From: Acidiferrum sp963771295
GTDB lineage: Bacteria; Acidobacteriota; Terriglobia; Acidiferrales; UBA7541
DNA length: 64,000 bases
Direction of reading: 5' to 3'
Assembly (NCBI GenBank): GCA_963771295.1
Contig: CAVYTB010000005.1
Coordinates: 868,001-932,000 of the forward strand
In this document: positions 14,301-23,605 of the stretch, piece by piece
Layout of the letters: the number at the start of each line of letters is the position of its first letter
How positions within the stretch are numbered: position 1 is the stretch's first letter
Program-made: the position numbers and the translations under genes
Notes under the pieces: generated by a model
Databases searched by the model: none
What the model was told of the DNA's origin: nothing
Seen by the model: the letters and a program-made list of their open reading frames with translations, nothing else

Positions 14301-16973
14301 TCATTTCTGACTCAGAAGATAGAGGTCCGCATGACCGCCGGGGCGCGCATAAACTATGGTGGAAAGGTCTCTGGAGAAATCGTAAGCGCTACCGCCGTAA
14401 TTCATTGGAAAAGCAAACGGAACCTTCAACGCGACCTGGGGAGTCCCGATGGTTTTACCGTCCTTCCAAGGTTGACGGTAAATCGTGACTTCGGCGCGGG
14501 AAGCCACGGCATACAAGAAGGACTTGCCATCGCGAGCAAAAATTGCACCGAAAGTTGCCACGCCGGGAAGCAATGAGATGCATTTCCTATCGGAAGTGGA
14601 CACGTCGTAGATTCCAGTCTTTTCTCCATATCTTCCGAAGCCAAGCAAGTACTCGCCGCCGGGGTCGATGTCCGAAATCAAAGTACAGTTTTCCACGATC
14701 TTTTCCGGATTTGAATCGTCCATGGCCCATTTCCAAACGGTCGGTATCGAAGTCGCCTTCTCCTCGACGCTGACGTAAAGTGATTTCTGGTCAGGACTCC
14801 ATACCGGATTGTCGGGGATCCCGCCCATCGGGGGCAGCTGACGAAGTCCGCTGCCATCGGTCCCAACGATGTAGGCTTTGGCCCCTGCGCTGGCGCCTGA
14901 TTCACTAAACGTCACGTGAAAATTGTCTGGCGCCCAAGTCCCAGTCCACAGACCCTCTCCTGTGGCGATCTTGAATTTGTTGCCACCATCGAGGTCCGAC
15001 ACCCAGAGTTGGGACCCGTGGGTTGAGGGAAGCGTGACGTACATCACCCGCTTCCCATCTGGCGAGATGCTCGGCCCAGTTGCGTCCTCGGCAATGTCCG
15101 TGGACTCCTTCGAATGAACGTGGTACGCGGTCAGGGACCCGGAGGATTTGCCATTCACAAAATAAATGCCTCTTCCTTCCGGATCCGGCATGGGAGCGTA
15201 GTCCGGTCCCGTTCCGAAAGTAATCTGCGTCAGACTCCGGTAGCTCAAGTTGTAACTCCAGATGTTCATCAGTCCATTTACCACCCGGCCGAATAGCACG
15301 GTCTTCCCTGGTTCGCCCCACACGGCGTCAAACGCATTCGCGGACACCTCACCTAAATCGACTGCTACATGGCTGGTCAGGTTTATTCTGTAAAAACGGA
15401 ATTTGGATTCAAAGGCCACTTGAAAACCACCTGCGAGCAGGTCGTCGCCGCCCGGAAACGGCAGTATCGGGATGAAGAACAGACCAGTGCCCTTGGCGTT
15501 GTAGACCAATTCTTCGTTTAGCCCGGATTTCCCTGCGCGGAATATTCCGGAGCCTTCCGACTTCGCATAAAAAATGGAAGCGCCATCCTGAGAGGGAACC
15601 ATCCATCGCGCAGCTACCAAGCGCCGGGCACTGCCCCCAAGTGTTGGCACCGCCCAAGTTTCGTCGCGGCCGAGATTCTTTTGGTAGTAGATTTCTTTAC
15701 CGTCAGGCGAAAAATTGTCAATATCCTTGTCGCCTTCGTCATTTGTGAGCTGCAGAGGTTCCCCGCCAGAAGTGAGCATCAGGAACACTTGCGCGATGCC
15801 GCTTACCGGGGAAACAAATGCCACGGCGTGGCCATCGGGAGAAAGCCTAGCGTCGTCCAGCGGCTTGTTCCACTGGCTGATTTGCGTAATCTTTGCGGGA
15901 CCACTAGGAATCTCGGTTCGCGGCCAAAGGTAATACGCCACAAAACATGCCACAAGTAGCGCGGTACAAGCGGCCAAGGCAATGTAGAGCTTCCGAGTAT
16001 GCCGCTCAGACGCCTGAGCCGCTGCCCGTGTTGAGGCAGTTGCAGTTCCTGTATCAGAATCGCGAACCACCTTGGTCCCTAAATACAATCCTCGATCCGA
16101 ATCCGAATCCCGCTTCAGCCGCATGAGTTCGGAACGCATTTCCGACGCATGCTGATAACGTAGTTCTCGGTCTTTCTCCAGCGCCCGATTGATAATGTCT
16201 TCCAGCTTCGGCGGCAGGTCGGGGTTCAGTCGAACCGCAGGAACTGGTTGTCGTTCCAGGATGGCATGGAATATTGTTCCCGAACTTTCCCCACGGAAAG
16301 GCAGCGCACCTGTCGCCGTTTCGTATAAGACCCCTCCGAACGAGAACAAATCCGTGCGGGCATCCAGCTCCTTGCCGCGCACCTGCTCCGGCGACATGTA
16401 AGCGACTGTGCCAAGCATAGTGCCGGGGCTGGTCAGCAATTCTCCACTTGTTGCGGTTCCCATGCCAGAGACACCGTCGGCGAAATAGGCAAGTTTCGCC
16501 AAGCCAAAATCGAGAATCTTGGCGTGACCACGCTTGGTGACAAAAATGTTGGCTGGCTTGATGTCACGGTGGATGATGCCTTCAGAGTGAGCGGCGTCGA
16601 GAGCGTCAGCAATTTCGATAGCGAGCGAGAGCAGAGTCTCTAACTCCATAGGGCGACCGCCGATGCGGTGCTTGAGCGTGGCGCCTTCAAGATATTCCAT
16701 GGCGATGAACGCCTGCCCGTCCTGTTCGCCGATATCGTGAATCGTGCAGATGTTCGGATGGTTCAGGGCCGACGCCGCCTGCGCCTCTCGCTGGAAACGC
16801 GCCAGAGCTTGCTCATCGTTCGCGACATTGTCCGGCAGGAATTTCAGTGCGACATTTCGATGGAGGCGCGCGTCCTCAGCTTTGTAAACGACACCCATAC
16901 CGCCACCACCGAGCTTCTCGATGATGCGATAGTGCGAGATCGTCTTGCCGATGAGTGATGAAGAGTCCGCCAT
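14301..16973 (-). CDS. receptor-type Ser/Thr protein kinase with WD40/TolB propeller (kinase 2)
   Basis: An 890-residue kinase whose first 300 residues closely follow kinase 1. It has glycine loop LGGGGMGVVY (21-30), VALK (Lys44), HRDIKPAN (135-142), DFG (155-157) and MSPEQVRGKE. A membrane helix lies at about 329-350 (LYIALAACTALLVACFVAYY). The outer part is a TolB/WD40-type beta-propeller with blades such as ARLSPDGHAVAFVSP, NFSPDGKEIYYQKN, SISPDGKRVMYVTL and VWSPDQKSLYVSVE. The outer propeller presumably senses a ligand or protein and controls the inner kinase. It starts at ATG 16973, nine bases after its -10 box and without a ribosome-binding site. Confidence 0.93.
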   Translation of the reverse strand: MADSSSLIGKTISHYRIIEKLGGGGMGVVYKAEDARLHRNVALKFLPDNVANDEQALARFQREAQAASALNHPNICTIHDIGEQDGQAFIAMEYLEGATLKHRIGGRPMELETLLSLAIEIADALDAAHSEGIIHRDIKPANIFVTKRGHAKILDFGLAKLAYFADGVSGMGTATSGELLTSPGTMLGTVAYMSPEQVRGKELDARTDLFSFGGVLYETATGALPFRGESSGTIFHAILERQPVPAVRLNPDLPPKLEDIINRALEKDRELRYQHASEMRSELMRLKRDSDSDRGLYLGTKVVRDSDTGTATASTRAAAQASERHTRKLYIALAACTALLVACFVAYYLWPRTEIPSGPAKITQISQWNKPLDDARLSPDGHAVAFVSPVSGIAQVFLMLTSGGEPLQLTNDEGDKDIDNFSPDGKEIYYQKNLGRDETWAVPTLGGSARRLVAARWMVPSQDGASIFYAKSEGSGIFRAGKSGLNEELVYNAKGTGLFFIPILPFPGGDDLLAGGFQVAFESKFRFYRINLTSHVAVDLGEVSANAFDAVWGEPGKTVLFGRVVNGLMNIWSYNLSYRSLTQITFGTGPDYAPMPDPEGRGIYFVNGKSSGSLTAYHVHSKESTDIAEDATGPSISPDGKRVMYVTLPSTHGSQLWVSDLDGGNKFKIATGEGLWTGTWAPDNFHVTFSESGASAGAKAYIVGTDGSGLRQLPPMGGIPDNPVWSPDQKSLYVSVEEKATSIPTVWKWAMDDSNPEKIVENCTLISDIDPGGEYLLGFGRYGEKTGIYDVSTSDRKCISLLPGVATFGAIFARDGKSFLYAVASRAEVTIYRQPWKDGKTIGTPQVALKVPFAFPMNYGGSAYDFSRDLSTIVYARPGGHADLYLLSQK

Positions 16974-16982
16974 TTGGCGCTC

Positions 16983-17011
16983 ATATTAGGTTGAGGCAGG
17001 AGGCAAGTCAA
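16983..17011 (-). promoter_or_regulatory. promoter of kinase 2 (leaderless design)
   Basis: TTGACT (17006-17011), 17-base spacer, TAATAT (16983-16988) on the minus strand, nine bases before ATG 16973. Spacer and flanks (CTTCG before the -35, CAACC before the -10, GCGCCAA before the ATG) are nearly those of the other kinase promoters. Confidence 0.78.
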
Positions 17012-17374
17012 CGAAGACAAACTGCTGGGGCCAGTTTAGCGCCTGCAGGACCTCGTCGAAAAACGGCGCGTTCGACGGCAGGCGAGAGACAGAAGAGGAA
17101 TAGAAGCGTGAGCTCAAGACAGGCGAGGGAAGCAGCCTCGGCGTCGGGTGATGGGTAAGGTTCCGATTGTTTGACCAGGAACCTTGAATTCAATCGTTAA
17201 ATGCAAGGGGTTTATCCGGCATACACCATGTGGAGTCAAGCAATACCGCTATCCCAGTTCTAATTGAGAGATACGACAAATAAACTTCCCAGGAATTGCC
17301 TGGGATTGCAACTATCGCTGCGTTTTGGTAGAAGTAACGCCTCTGCCATATCCTTGGTTTAGCGGGGTTGTCGC

Positions 17375-19438
17375 ATGAGTGTCCCCATTCCGTTCCTGGA
17401 ACCGATCGATCAGACGACCGATACCATCATCGTCCGCAATTTGATCCCCGGTGCGATGCTCCACGTCTCCGTTAACTCCAAAACCCTCATTCGCACAAGC
17501 GCATGGCAAATGATAGGAGATGAGGTAACTGCGCGGGACTTATCCCCGTTAGGCGCAAGGGTGCCACTGCCGCGCAAGCTGTCACCAGGTGATCAGCTAA
17601 GAGCTATTCAAATTGTTGCGACTGGAACCAGCGATGAGAGCCCACTTCGCACGGTCGAGTACGCCGTCACGACGAACCACTACGACAATGCAAGAACGGG
17701 ATGGAATCCAAACGAAAGCCGCTTGACGGTTGCGGCTCTCAAGCCTGCCGATGGCACCGAGACAAAGTTTGGCAAACTATTTAGGCACGCGATCGATGGA
17801 CAGGCATACGCTCAACCGCTTTACGTCAGTAATCTGGCACTTCCAGGTAAGGGAACACACAACGTAATCTTTGTCGCAACGGAGAACGCCACGGTGTATG
17901 CATTCGATGCAGACTCCAACGACGGAATAAATGCGACTCCATTGCTACAAAGATCCCTTTTGAACGGCTTGGAACGCCCGCTCACCGTAGGCGACGTCGG
18001 TGACTGCCCTAATATCAGTCCAGTGATCGGAATTACGGGTACGCCCGTGATCGATGTGGCCAGTCAGACTTTGTATGTCGTAGTCAAATCGGTCGCGCTC
18101 AAACCCACCACGCTGATCGACGACAACTTAGGTACTGTTTATCAACAACGCCTGCATGCTTTGGACCTGGCGACACTACAGGACCGACCACATAGTCCCG
18201 TCTTAATCGAAGCCAGTATGACAAATCCTGAAACCGGAAATTCCGTTTGTTTCGATTCTCGCTACCAAAATCAACGGGCTGGTCTTCTGTTGAACCGCGG
18301 CACTCTTTACATCGCTTGGGCAGCGCACTGTGACCAGGGAGAGTATTACGGTTGGATATTGGCCTACGATGCTACCTCGCTCCTTCAGACCGCAGTGTTT
18401 AACGCGATCTTTGCAGGTGCTGCCGATACGCGACCTCCAGTGCTGGTCGAAACTATTGGAGATGCAAACAGGCGTGGGCACGATGGCGCAGGGATTTGGC
18501 AGGGTGGCATCGGTCTCGCCTGTGACGCGGATGGATATGTCTATTGCGTGACAGGCAACGGGTCATTTCGAGGCGGAATGGGCGTGGGCTTCGGTTATGG
18601 CAATTCCGTTTTGAAACTCGACTCTAGCCTTCAATTGGTTGACTTCTTCACGCCCTTCAACGTCGCTAACCTCGATCCACTTGACTTAGACCTTGGTTCC
18701 GGTGCCCCCATTCTAATACCGGCGCACGAAGGTGGCCCAGCTCTGCCGCTATTACTGGTATGTGGAAAAGAAGGCAAGATCTACGTTCTGAATCGATTGC
18801 ACTTGGGTGGCTTCACCAAAGTTCTGGGCGCTGCTTCAGACGCGAATATTGTTCAGACGGTGTTTTTGTATCCTGGCCGAACACCTCCCGGTCCAGCGCA
18901 GCCGACAGGGACAGACAGTCACCAACCTGGCGTATGGGGCGGACCGGCCTGCGCAACGCTGGGGCAAGAGCAGTTCGTCTATTATTGCGGAAATTACGGT
19001 ACTGGCCCTGGAGGTTCGTTAAAAGCGTTCCTACTACGTAGGCCCTTCCGGCTAGTCGCGGGTGGCGAAGGGGTCCTGGAGGAGGCACTACTCCCAGGTG
19101 GGGTGCTGAATCAGTCCGCTGACCCGGCTGGCAGTACAGTTGATCGGTTGTTTCCGCCTATCAACGCCGGCGGTGCAACGCCGGTTGTATCCTCAAATGG
19201 GAGTCAGGCGGACACCGGGATTGTGTGGGCGATTCGGCGTGTGAATCCGCTTCGTCTCATGGCTTTCAATGCAACGGACCTTACCCAGAGCCTCTTGGAA
19301 GACGGGAACGTAGCCGGATTGGAAGCAGGACCATGGAACAACAGCCAGGGCGCGCCGATGATCGAGCCCACCGTCATTAACGGAAAAGTCTACGTGGGGT
19401 CGGACGGCGAACTTAACGTGTTTGGCCTTGCGGGATAA
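17375..19438 (+). CDS. PQQ-type beta-propeller protein
   Basis: A 687-residue protein. After an N-terminal beta domain (about 1-100), it shows the YDNARTGWNPNESRL motif, then GQAYAQPLYV, NVIFVATENATVYAFDADS, GITGTPVID, GLLLNRGTLYIAWAAHCDQG, KIYVLNRLHLGGF and NGKVYVGSDGELNVFGL. These are the tryptophan-docking-like blades of the PQQ-enzyme propeller superfamily. Such proteins in Acidobacteriota are usually secreted, but no signal peptide is seen from this ATG, so a cytosolic role or an upstream start is possible. No PQQ-binding cysteine pair is evident, so enzyme activity is not claimed. Monocistronic on the plus strand. Confidence 0.8.
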   Translation: MSVPIPFLEPIDQTTDTIIVRNLIPGAMLHVSVNSKTLIRTSAWQMIGDEVTARDLSPLGARVPLPRKLSPGDQLRAIQIVATGTSDESPLRTVEYAVTTNHYDNARTGWNPNESRLTVAALKPADGTETKFGKLFRHAIDGQAYAQPLYVSNLALPGKGTHNVIFVATENATVYAFDADSNDGINATPLLQRSLLNGLERPLTVGDVGDCPNISPVIGITGTPVIDVASQTLYVVVKSVALKPTTLIDDNLGTVYQQRLHALDLATLQDRPHSPVLIEASMTNPETGNSVCFDSRYQNQRAGLLLNRGTLYIAWAAHCDQGEYYGWILAYDATSLLQTAVFNAIFAGAADTRPPVLVETIGDANRRGHDGAGIWQGGIGLACDADGYVYCVTGNGSFRGGMGVGFGYGNSVLKLDSSLQLVDFFTPFNVANLDPLDLDLGSGAPILIPAHEGGPALPLLLVCGKEGKIYVLNRLHLGGFTKVLGAASDANIVQTVFLYPGRTPPGPAQPTGTDSHQPGVWGGPACATLGQEQFVYYCGNYGTGPGGSLKAFLLRRPFRLVAGGEGVLEEALLPGGVLNQSADPAGSTVDRLFPPINAGGATPVVSSNGSQADTGIVWAIRRVNPLRLMAFNATDLTQSLLEDGNVAGLEAGPWNNSQGAPMIEPTVINGKVYVGSDGELNVFGLAG

Positions 19439-19775
19439 ATAACCTTCCCAACGTCGAAAAGAAGTTGCTGAATCTCAGGACGACTAACGTCGGTCCGCTT
19501 GTAGGCGGATTTTGAAAGGTGAACTTGCACAGCGCCTCCTGGCCGAGCGTCCAGATCGAACGGGCAAAAATTGGTCATTGCCCTTTGGTAGAAGACACCC
19601 CGGGACGGACTGCCGTTATCGTCCCCGAAACATCGCGAACATCCGCAACAAAGAGTTGGCGCGTGACCATTAGTTAGCGGACAGTCGCGCTACATTGGCT
19701 TCCCATCCTTCGCACGTCGAACATGACAAGCAAATTGCCGGTCTTATGTGGCGAGAACGGCTTGCGAGCGGAAGT
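19439..19775. other. intergenic region, no gene seen
   Basis: This 337-base gap between two convergent genes contains a TTTGGTAGAAGACACC stretch near 19584, similar to TTTTGGTAGAAG near 17325. I see no coding frame and no clear terminator. Confidence 0.4.
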
Positions 19776-20858
19776 TTACTTTGGAGGTCGTCTGTTTACC
19801 GTGGGCCGGTGGATTTTCTTTGGAACGGGAATGCGGGCGACAGCAGGGGGAAGTTGGGGAAAATCCGTGAAGGGGGCGGATTGATACCAATAGGCGACGG
19901 AGTAGAAATCGTCGAACCGGTTATTCTGGTCGCCGTGTTCGATGGTGTGGCGGAGGTAATGCTCGAAGTTGATCGGATTGTCGGCGTGCCAGCGATACAT
20001 CACGTACTGGCCGCCAACCTGCTGGGGTGTCTGAATCCAGGGAGCGCCGTTGTAGAGATTGCCAAAGGGCACTGGGGGGTCTCCGAAGTCCCAGGCGCCG
20101 TTGAAATAATCTTCAGTGCCGGTGCCGATGATGGCGGGAATGGTGGGATCGCCGATAAAGGTCATGTCATCTCCTTCGCCGAACCATCCGGTGGAATTCT
20201 GCACGATGCCGAGGTTTACGCCCATGAGATGTCCGCGGCCCGTGGTTTCGACGAAGACATAATTGTGGGCACCGTCCGTATTGGGGGCGGTGAGATGCGC
20301 AGGTCGATTGGGGACGGCTTGGCGATATTGAGCGTGAAAATAAAGGGCCTCAGGAGGAACTTCCATGTTGCGGAAGTCGATGTTCCAGTAGAGGGATGAA
20401 GGGGGGGCGAGTTTTCTGCCGGGCTTGACGCGAGTGATGGCGACGGCGGGACCTTCGTTGCTGATGGTGATACAGGCGGAGCGGCGGAAGGGCATAGAGA
20501 AATAGCAGTTCAAGCCCTGAGCAGGGGAACAGTTCAAGAACGCGGACTGATAGCTGAAGTACTGATTGAGGTTGAGACCAAAAAAATCTCCCATGGGAAC
20601 TTCAATGCTAGGCTTTTCGCTGCCTTCCCAATAGGCGCGGATAACGAAATTCTTAAGGCTATTGGGAGCATCGTCACCAATGGTGATCCAGATGTGAGTG
20701 ATCACGCCGGAACCAGTGAACTTGAAGATTTCGTGAGACTGTCCCGGCGCCAGGTGGATATTGTCTAGATTGCCTCCCTTGATATCGTGACTGGAGTTTT
20801 TCAGCGACGTGCCTTTCGAACCGATGGCATAGCCAAAGAAGGATGGAAAAGGGACCAT
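19776..20858 (-). CDS. DUF2961 family protein (GH172-type glycoside hydrolase)
   Basis: ATG 20858 is preceded by AGGAGG seven bases upstream and gives 360 residues, so the longer upstream frame is rejected. Family features include ITHIWITIGDD near the N-terminus, RSACITISNEGP, GRGHLMGVNLGI, STGWFGEGDDMTFIGD, the GTGTEDYFNGAWDF block with its conserved glutamate, then GGQYVMYRWHADNPI and VAYWYQ. DUF2961 is the family in which GH172 enzymes were defined (fructan- and arabinofuranoside-acting). No signal peptide is visible, so it may act in the cytosol. A 233-base piece of this gene is duplicated at 9913-10145. Confidence 0.88.
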   Translation of the reverse strand: MVPFPSFFGYAIGSKGTSLKNSSHDIKGGNLDNIHLAPGQSHEIFKFTGSGVITHIWITIGDDAPNSLKNFVIRAYWEGSEKPSIEVPMGDFFGLNLNQYFSYQSAFLNCSPAQGLNCYFSMPFRRSACITISNEGPAVAITRVKPGRKLAPPSSLYWNIDFRNMEVPPEALYFHAQYRQAVPNRPAHLTAPNTDGAHNYVFVETTGRGHLMGVNLGIVQNSTGWFGEGDDMTFIGDPTIPAIIGTGTEDYFNGAWDFGDPPVPFGNLYNGAPWIQTPQQVGGQYVMYRWHADNPINFEHYLRHTIEHGDQNNRFDDFYSVAYWYQSAPFTDFPQLPPAVARIPVPKKIHRPTVNRRPPK

Positions 20859-21797
20859 GATTCGACCTCCTGGCGGATGCCGCGCGCTCCTCCAAGCGGA
20901 AAGACGGTGAGCGCCTCGAAACCAAGTATACCTTTTCCAGAGATCAAGGTGGTCTAGTCGCAAGGACGTCTGAGTATCGATCAAGGGTGGCGATCAGCAT
21001 CCAAAATTCCTGGTTCTGACTTCCGGGTACCCTGTACTCTGGGAGTTTGCCGAAGGATGTCTACCTTGTAACTTCTGGAGATCGATCAGCCGCTTGCGGC
21101 GCAGCGTGACTGAGAAACCCTGGAAACCTTTCTGAATTAGCTTCGAGGTCAGCACGCGTCGCGCTCAATCGTGACCCAGTCTGATTCGTCTGATGCTGGG
21201 AGCACTGCCAGAAGGGCTCTGGTTACCGTAAATTGACCCACTACCGGCGCCGATTTGCATGCGGGGCCTGCGACGGTGAAGACGGAGTTGGACAGACCCG
21301 TGCGCATGTCTTCCTTATTATTAAGTGTGGAAAGAGTCGCCGGTAAATAGCCTGTTTTCATTAGTACATGTGTACTGCTGGGAGGGTATTTAAGCCCGGA
21401 AAAGTTCGCTCCCAGCAACACGATGCGCTAAATCCGAAAAATCTGTCTGCAAGCTATAGATTTCGCAACAGATATAAACGCATCTAAACCATTCCTCACG
21501 CTTCCTCACTTGGCTTTAATCCCACCCTCTCCGCCATTCCTAAACAATCTATATTCGTCGAACGCGTGTTCACGTCCGCCAAATTCTATTAAAAAAAGCT
21601 ACCTAGCCTGGGGTTTGGCAACAAGTGTTTTATGCCCACATTGGGCGTGGTTGGTGTCGAATTTCGCCGTGGTGTCTCCCAGTCGGTGGGCTACGTAGTT
21701 ATTCAACGATGCGCCCGCACTTGACTGCCCAGCCATAATAGGACGAACTGGAGGAATTGAAGAGAGATTCGCAACTGGGCAACGGGCAGGTTGGCTT
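20859..21797. other. intergenic region, no gene supported
   Basis: About 940 bases without a convincing gene. A 90-residue minus-strand frame at 21149-21421 has no recognisable domain and no good ribosome-binding site, so I leave it out. The base composition is mixed and no strong hairpins or repeats stand out. Confidence 0.4.
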
Positions 21798-21989
21798 CTA
21801 CCGCTTCGATGACGGCCATCGCGAGTCTATCCGGCGCATCATTTCCGCCGCCAAATCAATGCTGTCTCGAAACGCCATCTCTCGTGCTGGTGATGGCTTA
21901 CCGTCCAGCGCAGACAGTTTCCGGCACGCAAAGATCGCTGCGATGACGCCGAGAGTTCGTTTACGGCCTTCATCCATTTCTTTTTCCAT
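21798..21989 (-). CDS. small hypothetical protein, 63 aa (VIAAI..RKLS family)
   Basis: ATG 21989 is preceded by GCGGAGAA at a good distance, so it is preferred over the TTG at 22004. The product reads MEKEMDEGRKRTLGVIAAIF then RKLSALDGKPSPARE and an AFRDSIDLAAEMMRRIDSRW helix. It is a paralogue of the 43-residue protein at 2681-2812. Predicted as two helices joined by a polar SPA loop; no catalytic motif. The first helix is hydrophobic enough for membrane contact. Function unknown; probably a lineage-specific family. Confidence 0.65.
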   Translation of the reverse strand: MEKEMDEGRKRTLGVIAAIFACRKLSALDGKPSPAREMAFRDSIDLAAEMMRRIDSRWPSSKR

Positions 21990-22037
21990 CGGGGTTCTCC
22001 GCAAGAATTTGCGGCAAAGGAAGGGAACTACAGTCTA

Positions 22038-22100
22038 CTACTTCTTCTCCCACATATCCCAAAACAACTTGACCGTCCTCGGCCCATGTCCGGCATACAA
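22038..22100 (-). pseudogene. DUF72 (YecE-like) C-terminal fragment 1
   Basis: The minus strand encodes YAGHGPRTVKLFWDMWEKK followed by a stop at 22038-22040. This is the characteristic end of DUF72/YecE proteins (A-N-N-H-Y-A-G-H-G-P-x-T). The rest of the gene is missing upstream. A second such tail lies at 22589-22840. Confidence 0.7.
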
Positions 22101-22195
22101 TTCCACTCCGCACTTCATTCTAAGGACTATACTGTCCTCAATTACGAAGCCACCGCAGCCGGGACCCCAATGGCAGCGGAACAAAGAAGTGAAAT

Positions 22196-22522
22196 ATGGC
22201 GCATTATTCTTACTGGGTGAAACGGTACAGCAAGAAAAGCAGACGGCAAGTCTCCTTGATGGTTATTGGTATGGTTGCGGTTCTTGTCGGCAGTGTTGTT
22301 GCGCTGCAAGAGAGTGAAACTGAACGTGAGAGGAACGTTAGGGTTCAATCGGAGTTCACGGGGCGACCTCCGATTCAACGTAGCTACTTGATGAAGCAGC
22401 AGGATGAATATCTCCGGTACGCATGTCTTGACGGGAAGGACGCTTGCGACAAAGCCAAAGGAGAAATCCAACAAGAGAACTGCCAGCTCTTCGGAGAAAG
22501 CTGCCCTCGAAACCTGAAATAG
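22196..22522 (+). CDS. hypothetical single-pass membrane protein, 108 aa
   Basis: ATG 22196 with AGAAGTGA upstream. Residues 1-18 are basic (KRYSKKSRRQ), residues 20-37 are a hydrophobic helix (LMVIGMVAVLVGSVVALQ), and the rest is a polar tail with four cysteines (YACLDGKDACDKAKGE, NCQLFGESC). The basic start suggests an N-in, C-out topology, so the cysteines would be extracytoplasmic and could pair. It is sandwiched between two DUF72 tails that run the other way. Family unknown. Confidence 0.5.
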   Translation: MAHYSYWVKRYSKKSRRQVSLMVIGMVAVLVGSVVALQESETERERNVRVQSEFTGRPPIQRSYLMKQQDEYLRYACLDGKDACDKAKGEIQQENCQLFGESCPRNLK

Positions 22523-22588
22523 AAGTTAAAAACAGCATCGCACGAACTAAACCAGAAGAATCGAAACCAACGGAGTCTAAAGCATCGC

Positions 22589-22840
22589 TTATTTCTTCTG
22601 CTCCCACATGTCCCAAAATAACTTGACCGTATCCGGCCCATGCCCCGCGTAGTGGTTGTTGGCGTAAGCATAGACCTTGAGATCCCTCGAAACGAATTGC
22701 CGGAACAGTTCAGCCCAGTTCTCAAGGTCGTCAGTCCTGTTGATAATCGTTTTGTCCCATGTCGTCGTCAACGTTTCCATGCCTTTGCGGTCTCCAAGCC
22801 AACGAACGCAGACGAAATCAGTCGTTACCCAATCAAACTT
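22589..22840 (-). pseudogene. DUF72 (YecE-like) C-terminal fragment 2
   Basis: The minus strand is open for 83 codons: FDWVTTDFVCVRWLGDRKGM, TWDKTIINRTDDLENWAELF, YAYANNHYAGHGPDTVKLFW, DMWEQKK, stop. This is the last third of a DUF72 protein. It is bounded upstream by an in-frame TAG at 22841-22843, and no remaining upstream domain is visible. Confidence 0.8.
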
Positions 22841-22994
22841 CTAGTCTTTAGTTTTGTAGGCCGCAAGATTAAAGATGGCTTTGCTAGTAGCACTGTTTGC
22901 TTTTCTGATTCAGTGGCACATCAGCAAGTATGGGAGCAAGTTACGGATTTCCCGTGCCGGGACTTAACCGAATCTCCCAACGATTCTTGAGCAA

Positions 22995-23058
22995 TTAGGT
23001 GGGCCATTGAAGCTTCGCGTACTCCGCCTTGGCCTTCGCGGTATCGCCTTGCATGGCA
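22995..23058 (-). pseudogene. C-terminal tail of a TPR kinase (relic)
   Basis: The minus strand encodes VHTYAMQGDTAKAKAEYAKL then QWPT and a stop. Kinase 1 contains GRAYAMQGDVAKAKAAY and ends AKAEYAKLH, so this is the tail of a paralogous kinase with an internal deletion joining those two parts. The kinase body is absent. It shows that a fifth kinase gene once existed here. Confidence 0.6.
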
Positions 23059-23313
23059 TAGGTGTGCACCATGCGGCCATTTGAGAATTGCTGTGCGTCC
23101 TTGCGCTCGAAGAGTGCGGATCCGTTCCGCAGGAATTAGCGCTGATCTGCCTTTCAGTACCGCTTGGCAACATCTGTGCTGCAAGACTTGGAATTAATTG
23201 TTCTTGGAACAGGCCATTTATCTCGTATAATGCAGACCTCGACCAAGTTGGTAGAAGTCTGTGTGGTGAATAACGGGACTGTTAATCAATGTCTAGATAC
23301 TCTGGAGGGTATC

Positions 23314-23553
23314 ATGTCCAACCACCCCAAGGTTCCAGCCACCTCAGCAAACTGCGAAGAAGACCACGAAGCCAAGCTGAAACTCAATGAGGAATTCGAG
23401 AAATTCAAGGAAGTGGTCGAAAATGCAGCGAAGATCTCTCCAGATGTTCAAAAGTTGAAGGTTCCCTTGAAAAAACTGGAGAATGCGGTGATCATTGCGG
23501 CCCATGGCAGGTATCTTGTTCCCGTGAAAGTTGAGAAGAAGCAGCGGGCTTAA
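23314..23553 (+). CDS. small protein upstream of SagB-type dehydrogenase; possible modified-peptide precursor
   Basis: ATG 23314 has GGAGGG six bases upstream. The 79-residue product starts MSNHPKVPATSANCEEDHEA, continues as a strongly charged helix (KLKLNEEFEKFKEVVENAAK), and ends with a more hydrophobic segment (LENAVIIAAHGRYLVPVKV) and a basic KKQRA tail. It contains one cysteine (Cys14). The next gene, 52 bases downstream on the same strand, is a SagB/ThcOx-type flavin dehydrogenase, an enzyme class that oxidises ribosomal peptides. A charged helical leader followed by a distinct tail fits a precursor, but the tail lacks the Cys/Ser/Thr-rich core of thiazole/oxazole peptides. It could instead be a partner or an unrelated protein. 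Confidence 0.7.
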   Translation: MSNHPKVPATSANCEEDHEAKLKLNEEFEKFKEVVENAAKISPDVQKLKVPLKKLENAVIIAAHGRYLVPVKVEKKQRA

Positions 23554-23605
23554 GCGGGACGAACCATCACTACGGTTGTCGAGCGTGGAATAGCTTTTCA
23601 AAAAT

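Noticed and set aside
19695..20399. 234-aa plus-strand ORF
   Set aside because: Antisense to the DUF2961 gene; the conserved motifs are on the other strand.
21149..21421. 90-aa minus-strand ORF
   Set aside because: No recognised motif or start signal; isolated in an apparently non-coding stretch.
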